In this document: one piece after another, positions 1-7,942 of the stretch
Layout: every line of letters begins with the position of its first letter
How positions within the stretch are numbered: position 1 is the stretch's first letter
Notes under the pieces: model-generated
Told to the model about the DNA's origin: nothing
What the model saw: the letters and a program-made list of their open reading frames with translations, nothing else
Database searches by the model: none
Source: Trebonia kvetii
GTDB lineage: Bacteria > Actinomycetota > Actinomycetes > Streptosporangiales > Streptosporangiaceae
Reading direction: 5' to 3'
Assembly (NCBI RefSeq): GCF_007827045.1
Contig: NZ_RPFW01000011.1
Coordinates: forward strand, 1-64,000
Length of the DNA stretch: 64,000 nucleotides
Translations under genes and position numbers: made by a program

Positions 1-40
1 ATCTCTCGCAGAACGGTGCAAACCGGGCGATCCTGGCAGG

Positions 41-119
41 GGTGGTCCATCAACTGGCAACCGGGGTGGTCCCATCCCCGTGGCAATAACCCTCGGCAGG
101 TGGTCCCATGCTCATGGCA
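41..119. repeat. Three imperfect direct repeats, possibly an IS21-type end
   Basis: Three copies of the pattern GGTGGTCCCAT, 4-5 free bases, TGGCA lie at 41-59, 65-85 and 99-119; the first copy lacks one C. Several short repeats packed inside one terminus are typical of IS21-family ends. That assignment is inference, because no istA/istB gene is visible in the window. The repeats lie just outside the broken ATPase gene and may mark the element that truncated it. Confidence 0.4.
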
Positions 120-354
120 GATGACACGGGCGGATGGCTTTTTCGGGCGATAACGCACGGCTGTACTGGCTGGGCCACTGGCTTCCCGCGGGGATCCTTG
201 TTCGCGATCCTGGCCAAGGATACTTTCCCGCATGGATCGGATCGCTGATCGAGCGCTTCCGCCACGCCGTTGAGCACCGCGACCTGTGGCGGGTCCTGTG
301 GGACAAGAAGTTGACATGGCCACGAGGCGAGATGTCCATACATGCCGTTGCGGG
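120..354. other. Unassigned stretch at a probable recombination junction
   Basis: No gene can be supported here. The plus strand from 134 reads open for 87 codons and gives a protein-like string (RLYWLGHWLPAG, then GYFPAWIGSLIERFRHAVEHR), which could be the remnant of another gene. It has no ribosome-binding site and I do not recognise it. Homology of the minus-strand ATPase remnant stops at about 355, so this stretch is best read as foreign DNA joined to that gene. Confidence 0.3.
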
Positions 355-1032
355 GAGCAGCAAGCTCGCTCTTACCGGACCCCATCGGGGCGACTAGGAC
401 CCGCAGCGCGCCATCGGGCACCTGGACTAGGGGATCAGCGTGCTCGGCCATCCACACCAGGACGGCGTCAAGATGGTCGTCAGCGACAGGGAGCGGGTCC
501 GCCGTCGTGCCAGCGACTCCCGCACCGCACGGTCCAGCGCTTCGTCGCGTGTACGGAGGCGAGGCGAGAAAGGCAGCTTGGCGGCGATCGCATCGACGAC
601 TTCATCCAGGCCGAACGACTGCCGTAGAACCTCGACAACCTCGGCGTCGGTCAGCGCGGGCTGCGTGATCGCGGCTTGCTGCTGGATCTCTACCTAGGCT
701 CGTTTCCACTCGCGTAGCAGCTCAGCCGGGAAATGCTGGGGTGTGTCGTCTACCTCTGAGGCATGCGGCTTGCACAGCAAGATCAGGTTGCCGAACCCGC
801 GGTTCTCTTCCCGGCTCATCGCTGCGTTCCACCGGGGGCCGCCTTCGCGACGGGCGTGGATGTGTGCGACCTCGCTGTTGAGAATCCTTTCGCCGGTCTC
901 GCTCACCCGGTACAGCGACTGCATGCACTCCGGAAAGCCACACCGGAGAGCACTCCCGTACAGTGCCTTGATAGTGGCATCCGTTGGAACAGGATGCTCG
1001 ACCGGCCCAATCGTCCCCTCGCCCGTATTCAC
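355..1032 (-). pseudogene. Decayed HNH-domain plus P-loop ATPase gene
   Basis: The N-terminal part carries an HNH-like zinc/nuclease signature: CGFPEC, then NSEVAHIHA, GGPRWN and NLILLCKPHASEVDD. It ends LLREWKRA followed by an amber codon at 694-696. The same frame continues without a break as VEIQQQAAITQPALTDAEVV, so TAG probably replaced a CAG. Near 500-507 the frame slips by one base, and the protein resumes as ADPLPVADDHLDAVLVWMAEH and reaches a Walker A motif, APMGSGKSE. Homology ends just after it. A GTG at 1032 with an upstream AGGAAAG is the likeliest start. The upstream codons to 1230 stay open and give a helix-turn-helix-like string (KVRISHWLAETH) that may belong to another lost gene. 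HNH modules joined to STAND/NACHT-like ATPases are often defence proteins; that role is inference. Confidence 0.6.
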
Positions 1033-1464
1033 AGGCTCTTTCCTACCAGGGTCCGGACTCAGATCCGGAGCGCTCGCACGATGTCCGCGCGAACGCCTTC
1101 GACCGCCGCCGGGCACGGTGTGGGTTTCGGCGAGCCAGTGGCTTATCCGCACCTTGGTTTCGCCAACTTCTGCCCTGGCCGCTGCTCGGGCAGACACGGC
1201 GGCGTAGAACTCGCGGGCAAGCCGGAACAAGGGATGTAAGCAGGAGCCACGCAGGCGACAGTGCCCTGCCTGTCGCCTGGGTTTCCCGCCCAGCCGTGCA
1301 GCTCCTCACAAGGCGGCAATGCCGCCGAAGGCCCAGGCTGGGTCAGGACCCGCGGGAATCCGGCAGAGATGTTGCGCCGCCGTGTCCATTCGTGGACCCC
1401 CCGTTCGAGGCATAAGTAGCAGCGGCCGGAAGACCTGGCCGCCCGAGTCCTTGAAGGAGATGTC
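1033..1464. other. Gap without a supportable gene
   Basis: The minus strand is open to 1230 as an extension of the HNH remnant and may hold part of a helix-turn-helix protein. From 1231 to the next start I see no coding signal, tRNA or strong hairpin. The 3' end carries the AAGGAG ribosome-binding site of the following gene. Confidence 0.5.
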
Positions 1465-2010
1465 ATGCGGAAGATCGTGGCGGGGCTTATGGTGTCGGTC
1501 GACGGCGTGGTAGAGGCGCCGGAGAAGTGGACCGGCCGGTACTTTAGCCACGAGATCGGCCAGGTGATCGGGTCGGTCATGGCCGCGGGTGACACGATGC
1601 TGCTGGGCAGGGTCACTTACCAGACTTTCGCCGCCTCGTTCGCCGGGAATACCAGCGACCCGATGGCGGCCGGGATGAACGCCGTTCCCAAGGTGGTGGT
1701 GTCCGCCACCCTGGAGCAGGCCGAGTGGGAGAACTCGACCCTGATCTGCGGCGACGTTGCTCAGGAGATCACCCGGCTCAAGGAACAGCCGGGCAAGAAC
1801 ATCAACATCAGCGGCAGCCCCACCCTGGTCACCTATCTGCTGCGTCAGGGCCTGCTGGACGAGCTGAGCCTGCTGCTGTTCCCAGTCGTGGTCGGCGCCG
1901 GCATGCGCCTGTTCGACGGCGAGGGCAGCCCCGCCACGCTGACGCTGGCCCGCTGCGACGCATTCAGCACCGGCGTAGTGCACCTGACCTATCACGCCGA
2001 CAGCGCCTGA
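1465..2010 (+). CDS. Dihydrofolate reductase family protein (RibD C-terminal fold)
   Basis: A 181-residue protein of the DHFR/RibD-C fold: it opens MRKIVAGLMVSVDGVVEAP, has the GRVTYQTF nucleotide-site motif near residue 50, and a conserved ELSLLLFPVVVGAG strand near residue 135. Such proteins are NADPH-dependent reductases in flavin or pterin chemistry, but this subfamily has no fixed substrate. The start is set by AAGGAGATGTC before ATG. It is a close paralogue of the gene at 3221-3763; the two bracket a hydrolase and a DUF4287 gene. These genes frequently accompany YCII/ECF42 modules, one of which follows at 3812-5412. It is probably cytosolic. The fold is sure; the reaction is unknown. 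Confidence 0.88.
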   Translation: MRKIVAGLMVSVDGVVEAPEKWTGRYFSHEIGQVIGSVMAAGDTMLLGRVTYQTFAASFAGNTSDPMAAGMNAVPKVVVSATLEQAEWENSTLICGDVAQEITRLKEQPGKNINISGSPTLVTYLLRQGLLDELSLLLFPVVVGAGMRLFDGEGSPATLTLARCDAFSTGVVHLTYHADSA

Positions 2011-2090
2011 CCTCCGGCCGCCGCAGTCTTCACGCTGCGGCGGCCGGTAGCACCAGCAAAGCAACCACGAGGAATACATGGAGAACCATC

Positions 2091-2948
2091 ATGAACACAG
2101 TGACGTCACAAGACGGAACCAAGGTCGCCTACGACCGCACCGGTTCCGGCGACCCCGTGATCCTCATCGGCGGCGCCTTCAGCTATCGCCGCTACCCCGG
2201 TCAGGTCAAACTGGCCGAGCTGCTTTCCGCCCGGTTCGCGGTCTACAGCTACGACCGCCGGGGACGCGGCGATAGCGGGGACACGCCTCCTTATGCCGTT
2301 GAACGCGAGATTGAGGACCTCGCCGCCGTGATCGCGGCGGCTGGCGGGCGCGCCCACGTGTGGGGCCTGTCGTCCGGGGCGGTCCTCGCCCTGGAGGCGG
2401 CCGCGGCCGGCCTGCCGATCCGCAAGCTGGCCGTGCAGGAGCCGCCACTGGGGGTCGATCCCACCGACCGGCGGCTGCCGGACGACCTGCGCCCGCGCCT
2501 CACCGGACTGATCGAGGCCGGGCGGCGCGGCGAGGCGGTCCGCTGCTACATGGTGGACGGCATGGGAGCGCCGCCGTTCGTCCCCGGCCTGCTGCGCCTG
2601 ATGCCGGGGGTTTGGAAGCGGCTGACAGCGGTCGCGCACACCCTGCCCTACGACGCCGAGCTTGTCGAGCCTTATCAGACCGGGCGGCAGCTTTCGGCCG
2701 GCCAGTGGGCTGCTGTCACCATCCCCACACTGGTGATGTGCGGCCCCGAGAAGGAGAGCCCCGGCTTGCTGCGCCACGGCTCGGCGGCGGTCGCGGCCGC
2801 GCTCCCGGATGCTCGCCTCGTCGAGCGCCGCGGCCTCGGCCACGCCAAGAAGCTCACGCCGAAGGTCATCGCGGCTACCCTCACCGAGTTCCTCACCGAC
2901 ACCGGACCCCGGGCGTCGACCCCCGCCGGTGGCCGCGCAGCCATGTGA
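2091..2948 (+). CDS. Alpha/beta-fold hydrolase
   Basis: A 285-residue single-domain alpha/beta hydrolase. Visible landmarks are the oxyanion-hole region ILIGGAF near residue 26, the YDRRGRGDS turn near 54-62, the nucleophile elbow GLSSG with Ser94, and GLGH with His251. The acid residue is probably an Asp or Glu in the ALPDARL/CGPEKES region. The substrate is unknown; the family covers esterases, lactonases and related enzymes. The frame stays open upstream into the DHFR-like gene, but the ATG at 2091 matches the normal domain start and lies 80 bases after the previous stop. A 10-bp GC-rich inverted repeat (CCGGCCGCCG) sits between the two genes. It is probably cotranscribed with its neighbours. 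Confidence 0.85.
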   Translation: MNTVTSQDGTKVAYDRTGSGDPVILIGGAFSYRRYPGQVKLAELLSARFAVYSYDRRGRGDSGDTPPYAVEREIEDLAAVIAAAGGRAHVWGLSSGAVLALEAAAAGLPIRKLAVQEPPLGVDPTDRRLPDDLRPRLTGLIEAGRRGEAVRCYMVDGMGAPPFVPGLLRLMPGVWKRLTAVAHTLPYDAELVEPYQTGRQLSAGQWAAVTIPTLVMCGPEKESPGLLRHGSAAVAAALPDARLVERRGLGHAKKLTPKVIAATLTEFLTDTGPRASTPAGGRAAM

Positions 2949-2961
2949 CAAGGAGACCATC

Positions 2962-3192
2962 ATGACCGAACGCGTCCAGGGTCCCGCCTATTACTTTCCT
3001 TCCATCGAGAAGAAGTACGGCAAGCCCATCGACTACTGGCTTGAGCTGATCAACTCCTGCCATCTGACCAGGCACAAGCCACTGGTCGACTGGCTCAAGG
3101 CCGAGCACGGCATCGGCCACGGGCACGCCACCGCCCTGGTCGGCTATGCCCTAACTCACCGCGACGTCGACGGCACGGAACTGAAGTCGTGA
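2962..3192 (+). CDS. DUF4287-type small protein
   Basis: A 76-residue protein preceded by AAGGAGACCATC. The sequence pairs a YYFPSIEKKYGKPIDYW segment with VDWLKAEHGIGHGHATALVG. The GHGHA block is characteristic of DUF4287 proteins, some of which are fused to a DUF5655 domain. No function is established. It lies 13 bases after the hydrolase stop and 28 before the second DHFR-like gene, so it is part of a four-gene transcription unit. It is soluble, with no signal peptide or membrane segment. Confidence 0.8.
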   Translation: MTERVQGPAYYFPSIEKKYGKPIDYWLELINSCHLTRHKPLVDWLKAEHGIGHGHATALVGYALTHRDVDGTELKS

Positions 3193-3220
3193 CACCCTCT
3201 TCCGGAAAGGCAGAACGCGC

Positions 3221-3763
3221 ATGAGGAAGATCATCGCCGGGCTGTTCATCACCCTCGACGGGGTCGTGGAAGCCCCGGAGAAGTGGAACCTGCCCTACTA
3301 CGACGACGAGCTGAGCGAGGCGGTCATGCCACTGCTCGCCGGTGCGGGCACCCACCTGTACGGACGGCGCTCCTACGAGCTGTTCCGCAGGGTGTTCACC
3401 GGCCCGGCGGCCCCGCCGCATGCGGAGATGATGACCACTACCCCGAAAGTTGTCGTCTCCACGACCATGAAGGACCCCGGCTGGGGTCCTACGACGGTGA
3501 TCGGCGGCGACGTCGCCGCCGCGCTGGCCAGGCTTAAGCAGCAGCCAGGCAAGGACATCACCGTCGGAGCCAGCGGCATCCTGATTCGGTTCCTGCTCGC
3601 CGAGCGCCTGCTTGACGAACTCCGGCTCCTTGTCCACCCCGTGGTGGCCGGCACTGGCACGCGCCTGTTTGAGCACGATAGCGGGCATGTGCCGCTCACG
3701 CTCTTGGAATCTCGCGCCCACCGCAACGGTGTCGTCGCGCTCCGCTACGCGCCGGAGTCCTGA
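3221..3763 (+). CDS. Dihydrofolate reductase family protein, second paralogue
   Basis: A 180-residue RibD-C/DHFR-fold protein opening MRKIIAGLFITLDGVVEAPEKW, nearly the same start as the protein at 1465. It has GRRSYELF near residue 50 and ELRLLVHPVVAGTGTRLF near 135. The two copies clearly come from a duplication and have since diverged over most of their length. The ribosome-binding site is GGAAAGG. It ends the plus-strand unit that begins at 1465; the next gene is convergent. An NADPH-dependent reductase activity is inferred from the fold only. Confidence 0.88.
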   Translation: MRKIIAGLFITLDGVVEAPEKWNLPYYDDELSEAVMPLLAGAGTHLYGRRSYELFRRVFTGPAAPPHAEMMTTTPKVVVSTTMKDPGWGPTTVIGGDVAAALARLKQQPGKDITVGASGILIRFLLAERLLDELRLLVHPVVAGTGTRLFEHDSGHVPLTLLESRAHRNGVVALRYAPES

Positions 3764-3811
3764 CGCCCACTCCATGACTCAGGACGCAAGGTCTGACGGC
3801 GGCCTGGTCGG

Positions 3812-5086
3812 TCAGGTATTCGGGTCGCATTCGGCGGCGCGCTGCAGAAGGACGGTCCGTTCGGGGTTGTTCTTGGTGAGCGAGGCGGCCCGGCGGAACT
3901 CGCCGGCCGCCTCGTCGTGCCGCCCGAGCCTGGCCAGCAGGTCGCCGCGCACGCTGGGCAGGTGGTGATAGCCCGCCAGCGCGGGGTCCCCCGTCAGGCG
4001 GTCCACAATGTCCAGGCCGCGCGCGGGGCCGAACGCCATCGCCACCGCGACGGCACGGTTCAGTTCCACCACCGGGGACGGCGTGAGCACGGCCAAGACG
4101 TGGTAAAGCGTCGCGATCCGCTCCCAGTCGGTCTCCGCGGCGATGTGCGCTTGGGCGTGACAGGCTGCGATGGCCGCCTGCAGCATGTACGGGCCTGGGG
4201 GGCGGCCCAGCCACTCGGCCCGGAGCAGGGCGGTGAAACCGCGCCTGATCAACAGCTGGTCCCAGCGGCCGCGATTCTGTTCGAGCAGCGGTACCGGCAG
4301 CCCTGCCGGGCTGAGCCGGGCCGGGATCCGCGACGCCTGGATCTCCATCAGCGCGACCAGGCCATGTACCTCGGGTTCGGCAGGCATCAGCCCGGCGATC
4401 ACGCGGCTGAGGCGGAGCGCCTCGGTGCAAAGCGCCGGTCGCATCCAGTCGTCCCCGGCCATCGCCGAGTAGCCCTCGTTGAACACCAGGTAGAGCACCT
4501 CGAGCACGGACGCCAGGCGGGCCGGCCGCTCGCTCGGCGGCGGCACCTCGAACGGGACCTGCTTGCTGGCCAGCGTCCGCTTGGCCCGCACGATCCGCTT
4601 GGCGATCGTCGGCTCCGGTGCGAGGAACCCGCGGGCGATCTCCTCGGTGGTCAGGCCGCCGAGCAGGCGGAGGGTGAGCGCGATCCTCGCCTCGGTGGAT
4701 AGCACCGGATGACAAGAGATGAACATCAGCCGCAGCAGGTCGTCATCGATCCGCTCCTCGTCAAGCACTGCGTCGAACTCCGCCGGGACATCGTGTTGCG
4801 CGATTTCCAGCTCGCGGCCGAGCAGGTTGAGCTTGCCGCCGAGCCGTTCGTCGCGCCGGATACGGTCGATGGCGCGGTGCCTGGCAGTGACCATAAGCCA
4901 GCCGCCGGGGTTGGCCGGGATGCCGTCGGCCGGCCACTGTTCCAGCGCGGCGACCAGCGCGTCCTGCGCCAGCTCTTCGGCCAGGCCGACATCGCGGACT
5001 AGCCTGGCCAGGCTGGCGATGATCCTGGCCGACTCCAGCCGCCACACCGCCTCGACCGCGCCATGCGCCGCGGGGTCGGTGGTCAT
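3812..5086 (-). CDS. ECF-type RNA polymerase sigma factor, ECF42-like with long C-terminal extension
   Basis: A 424-residue protein. Residues of about 10-85 form sigma region 2 (AEELAQDALVAALEQWP, then NPGGWLMVTARHRAIDRIRR). Region 4 lies near 130-175 (LTLRLLGGLTTEEIARGFL). A C-terminal extension of about 230 residues follows, with LYLVFNEGYSA and TPR-like helices to the end. This architecture, and its tight linkage to a YCII/DGPF protein, is the ECF42 group. The extension is known to be needed for activity in that group, and no classical anti-sigma gene is linked. Its start codon overlaps the stop of the upstream YCII gene by one base (TAATG), so translation is coupled. Confidence 0.92.
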   Translation of the reverse strand: MTTDPAAHGAVEAVWRLESARIIASLARLVRDVGLAEELAQDALVAALEQWPADGIPANPGGWLMVTARHRAIDRIRRDERLGGKLNLLGRELEIAQHDVPAEFDAVLDEERIDDDLLRLMFISCHPVLSTEARIALTLRLLGGLTTEEIARGFLAPEPTIAKRIVRAKRTLASKQVPFEVPPPSERPARLASVLEVLYLVFNEGYSAMAGDDWMRPALCTEALRLSRVIAGLMPAEPEVHGLVALMEIQASRIPARLSPAGLPVPLLEQNRGRWDQLLIRRGFTALLRAEWLGRPPGPYMLQAAIAACHAQAHIAAETDWERIATLYHVLAVLTPSPVVELNRAVAVAMAFGPARGLDIVDRLTGDPALAGYHHLPSVRGDLLARLGRHDEAAGEFRRAASLTKNNPERTVLLQRAAECDPNT

Positions 5087-5412
5087 TAAGCGTCGGGGCC
5101 GAACACCTGACGGATGTCCCCCTCACCGTCGCCGACGATCTTCCAGAACCGCCCGGCCAGCTCCACCGCCTCCTCCTTCGACCGCACCTCGATCAGCGCA
5201 AAGCTGACGATCACCTCCTTGGACTCGGTGAACGGCCCGTCGGTCAGCGTAAGCTTCCCGCCGGACGCCGCGACGTGCGTGCCACGGTCCAGGCCGCCCG
5301 TCGCTAGCAGCACCCCGGCCCGGGTCAGCTCCTCCACAAACCGCCCCATCTCCGCGTAGAGTTGCTCATCCGCCGGTGCGCCGCCGCCGTTGACCGTCAT
5401 CATGAAACGCAT
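5086..5412 (-). CDS. YCII/DGPF-domain protein
   Basis: A 108-residue YCII-fold protein containing LTDGPFTESKEVI, the DGPF signature that names the family, and VELAGRFWKIVGDGEGDI near the end. The upstream frame is open for many codons, but ATG at 5412 follows GGAGG with an 8-base gap and begins the domain exactly (MRFMMTVNGGG). It is the first gene of a two-gene unit with the ECF42-like sigma factor. In such pairs the DGPF protein is thought to sense or process a small molecule and to influence the sigma factor; that link is inference here. Confidence 0.9.
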   Translation of the reverse strand: MRFMMTVNGGGAPADEQLYAEMGRFVEELTRAGVLLATGGLDRGTHVAASGGKLTLTDGPFTESKEVIVSFALIEVRSKEEAVELAGRFWKIVGDGEGDIRQVFGPDA

Positions 5413-5813
5413 CGCCAGACCTCCGAAAAGAATCGCTGCTGCGGCGCCCGTCCAGCCAGCTAGTCCTGCGGGTCGAAGCGCCGCAGCACCCTGGCCTCGC
5501 GGCCGTCGATCGCGGATGCGTTCGCGCGGGGACGGCCACGAGGAAATCGTAGCGGCCCGCCCCGGCGCGGCGAGATCCGCCGCCCGAAGCGGCTTGCCAG
5601 CCGGCCAGGCCCGAGAGGCTTCACCAGAGATGCGAAGGTGGCGGCGCCTGGCTCCGTCACCTCCCGCGGCCTGGCCCGCGACCTGCTCACCCTCCGGGTC
5701 AGGCTGCCCGCCCGGGTCCCGTCCGGGTTCCACGGCAGCCGGGCCGGCGCGGCCGTCCTCGACCGCGCAGTCAGCGCCGCCCGCCAGGCCAGGGGAGAAT
5801 AAGGCCGGCGCTG
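5413..5813. other. GC-rich intergenic region without a supportable gene
   Basis: Both strands carry open frames caused by the base composition. The most protein-like is a plus-strand tail ending RDLLTLRVRLPARVPSGFHG and a further 20 codons, which could be the last trace of a lost gene. It has no start, ribosome-binding site or recognisable domain, so I do not call it. The 5' flank of the YCII/sigma unit, and therefore its promoter, must lie here. Confidence 0.45.
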
Positions 5814-6533
5814 TCAGCCGTGCCGCGGTGGGGCTGCCTTGTTGATTCCGCTCCAGTGCTCGGCGAGCTTGCCGTTCTTGACGCGGTAAGCGTCGTAGGC
5901 GTAATACGGCCAGCTGCAACCAGAGCCGCCGGGCTCAGGCTGCGGCAGGCACGCGGCGGTGACCACGATGTCTCCCTCGGCCAGCAGTACAGCGGGCTCA
6001 GGCGGGGCCGCCACCGGCGCGGGGACGGCCCCCGCCACGCGCGGTGTCGAGGAGGCGAGCCTGCTTACGAATTCCTCGAGCCCGCTCCGGCCCTGCGGCA
6101 TGTGCGAAGAGTGCTGGTGATAGTCCTCGGCGACGAAGTCGCCGACGGCGCCGGGGTTCATGGCGCCGAAGACGCGGTCGTAGAACTCGCGCACCAGTTG
6201 CTTGTTGGCCTCGAGGTTGGTCGCGCCGACGTGGCGGGGCTGGGTTGCGCGGTCACGCCCGACGGCAGGGTCGGGCGGCTGGTAGAGCGGCACGTACTTG
6301 TGGGTGTTCGGCCAGCGCTCGGCGAGCTTGCCGTCACGGACCCGGTAGGTGTTGAACGAGTAGTAGTCGTACGTCTGGTCGGGACTACCGGGTTCGGGCT
6401 GCGGCATGTAGAAGCAGACGGTTACGAGGTCCTCCTCTGCCACCAAGAAGACCGGGGTGGGCAGTTCCACGGACTCCCGGAGAAAGTCAAGGACGACCTG
6501 CTTGTTGGCCTCGGCCTGGCCGGTCGCGGCCAT
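5814..6533 (-). CDS. SnoaL-like NTF2-fold protein, internally duplicated with a shortened first half
   Basis: A 239-residue protein made of two SnoaL-like units. The second half (from about residue 108) is complete: EANKQLVREFYDRVFG, then DYHQHSSHMPQGRSGLEEFV, YYAYDAYRVKNGKLAEHW. The first half begins EANKQVVLDFLRES and ends YYSFNTYRVRDGKLAERW but lacks the central 35-40 residues that carry the DYxQH active-site strand. SnoaL folds serve as cyclases, isomerases or binding proteins in polyketide and catabolic routes. It starts 3 bases after the monooxygenase stop and so shares its transcript. The catalytic role, if any, must lie in the second half. Confidence 0.82.
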   Translation of the reverse strand: MAATGQAEANKQVVLDFLRESVELPTPVFLVAEEDLVTVCFYMPQPEPGSPDQTYDYYSFNTYRVRDGKLAERWPNTHKYVPLYQPPDPAVGRDRATQPRHVGATNLEANKQLVREFYDRVFGAMNPGAVGDFVAEDYHQHSSHMPQGRSGLEEFVSRLASSTPRVAGAVPAPVAAPPEPAVLLAEGDIVVTAACLPQPEPGGSGCSWPYYAYDAYRVKNGKLAEHWSGINKAAPPRHG

Positions 6534-6536
6534 CGC

Positions 6537-7784
6537 TCAGCCCGCCACCTTCGCCAGGCCGCCGGCGAACATCGAGAACGGCGGGAGTCCGAGCACCTGG
6601 CGCCCGTTGATCTCTGCCAGTGGATCAATCCGGATCGCGCCGTGGCTCGCAAGCACGCGGATGTCGCGGACCGAACGCTGGATCGGGTTGGACAGCGCAG
6701 CGGTCGAGGAGCCGATCGCCACCTGAAGGCTGTTGATCGCGTCTTCGCACAGGTTCGTCGCGTACACCAGGTCCATCGTCATCTCGGACTCCTCGGGAGC
6801 GGAGAAGTCCTCGCCCGCCAGCGAGCGCCGGTCGATCTCGTCCGCGTGCGCCCGCATCAGCGTGCCCGCGTTGTTGATCATGGCCCGCGCCTTGCCGGCC
6901 ACGACCTGCACGGACGGCATCTCTGCCACGGACGGGTAGGGCAGGTTGAACGGCTTGCGCTTGCGGGCCTGTTTCGCGAAGCACTCGAGCACGCCTGCGG
7001 CCATCCCGAGAGCGATCGACACGTTGTAGAGGCATACCGTCAGCATCGCGCCGCGCATCCCGGCGCGGAACGCGAGCCCACTGTAGCGGTTCGGCGCCTC
7101 GTCCATGATCGGGCCGAGCTCGGCCATGTCGACGAGGCGGTGGTCGGGCACGAAGACTTCGCCGCTGGTCGTTATCCCGTTGCTCGAGGTGCCGGACAGG
7201 CCCATCACCTTCCAGTCGTCGAGGATCTCGAAGTCCTCGCGCGGCAGCAGCGCCATCCCGCGGCCCGGGTGGCCGCCGAGTTCGAACTCGACGCCCACGG
7301 CTGCCCATGCGGTGTGCCTGCAGCCGCTGCCGAACGCCCAGCGGCCGCTCACCAGCCAGCCGCCGTCAGCGCGGCGGGCCGTGCCGACGCTGGTGGAGAA
7401 CACCGACGCGCCGATGCACAGCGGCCCGACCCACGTGTCCCGCTGCGCGAACACTTCATCGACAAGCGGCTGCGGGAACATCGAGACCATCCGCAGCCCG
7501 CTGCCGACGAAGGCCATCCACGCCGCGGAGCCGTCGCCGCGGGCCAGCGCGCTGACGATCTCGACCACGTCGCGGGCGCCGAGCGCGTACCCGCCGAGCT
7601 CAGGCGGCACCGCCATCTTGAAGATGCCCGCGTCCGTCAGGGCGCTCAGGACGGCCGGGGTCATCGCTCCCTGCCGCTCGATCTCCGCCGCCTCGCCGCG
7701 CAGCATCGGCACCATGGCGGCGGCTGCGTCCCGTAGCCGCCTGCCCGCTTCGGATTGCGCCGTCAGCTCAAGTGTGTCTGCCAT
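6537..7784 (-). CDS. Acyl-CoA-dehydrogenase-fold flavin monooxygenase (HsaA/DszC-like), copy 1
   Basis: A 415-residue group D flavoprotein monooxygenase. The N-terminal helical domain contains GIFKMAVPPELGGYALGARD. The central beta domain has GGWLVSGRWAFGSGCRH and WKVMGLSGTSSNGI. The C-terminal helical domain has RKRKPFNLPYPSVAEMPSVQ and IGSSTAALSNPIQR. These enzymes use reduced flavin supplied by a separate reductase to hydroxylate phenols, steroid rings or heteroatoms. The ARDVVEI/GDGSAAWMAF and HsaA-type C-terminal motifs are retained, and there is no acyl-CoA dehydrogenase catalytic Glu context. Two paralogues lie at 8772 and 11538. Transcription starts from the operator-bearing promoter upstream. 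Confidence 0.9.
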   Translation of the reverse strand: MADTLELTAQSEAGRRLRDAAAAMVPMLRGEAAEIERQGAMTPAVLSALTDAGIFKMAVPPELGGYALGARDVVEIVSALARGDGSAAWMAFVGSGLRMVSMFPQPLVDEVFAQRDTWVGPLCIGASVFSTSVGTARRADGGWLVSGRWAFGSGCRHTAWAAVGVEFELGGHPGRGMALLPREDFEILDDWKVMGLSGTSSNGITTSGEVFVPDHRLVDMAELGPIMDEAPNRYSGLAFRAGMRGAMLTVCLYNVSIALGMAAGVLECFAKQARKRKPFNLPYPSVAEMPSVQVVAGKARAMINNAGTLMRAHADEIDRRSLAGEDFSAPEESEMTMDLVYATNLCEDAINSLQVAIGSSTAALSNPIQRSVRDIRVLASHGAIRIDPLAEINGRQVLGLPPFSMFAGGLAKVAG

Positions 7785-7818
7785 TGCCTACCTCGTCATA
7801 GATGGTCGCGCTGACCGT

Positions 7819-7871
7819 ACTGATCGGTACAGTGCAGATGGACTGTACCGACCAGCACAGAGACGTGTCAA
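7819..7871 (-). promoter_or_regulatory. Promoter with two TetR-type operators for the monooxygenase/SnoaL unit
   Basis: Reading the minus strand, TTGACA (7866-7871) is followed after 18 bases by TACAGT (7842-7847), a good -35/-10 pair. Two 15-bp operator matches lie at 7842-7856 (ACTGTACCGACCAGC) and 7819-7833 (ACTGATCGGTACAGT). Together they also form a perfect 10-bp inverted repeat, TCGGTACAGT and ACTGTACCGA, separated by 8 bases. One operator covers the -10 box and the other the start region, a layout suited to repression. Confidence 0.72.
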
Positions 7872-7921
7872 GGTACCCGTGAGTGGGCGCGGAGCATGGC
7901 TCATTTCGGCACGGTTTCTAA

Positions 7922-7936
7922 CCGGTACGGTACAGT
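7922..7936 (+). promoter_or_regulatory. Operator and -10 box of the TetR gene
   Basis: CCGGTACGGTACAGT matches the cluster operator with two mismatches and contains TACAGT as a likely -10 box. The ATG of the TetR gene lies seven bases after the box, so the transcript would be leaderless. The same TACAGT-to-ATG spacing occurs at 18581-18593. No convincing -35 box is seen. Confidence 0.6.
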
Positions 7937-7942
7937 CCAGTT

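Noticed and set aside
134-397. Plus-strand frame at the window start (RLYWLGHWLPAG)
   Set aside because: It looks protein-like, but there is no ribosome-binding site, no recognised family, and it overlaps the broken ATPase; left as unassigned sequence.
5460-5845. Open frames in the gap before the YCII gene
   Set aside because: All are Arg/Ala/Pro-rich composition artefacts without start signals; a possible plus-strand gene tail could not be supported.
5820-7736. Plus-strand open frame of 638 codons opposite the first monooxygenase
   Set aside because: His/Arg/Val-rich shadow of the SnoaL-like and oxygenase genes; it has no domain and no start site.
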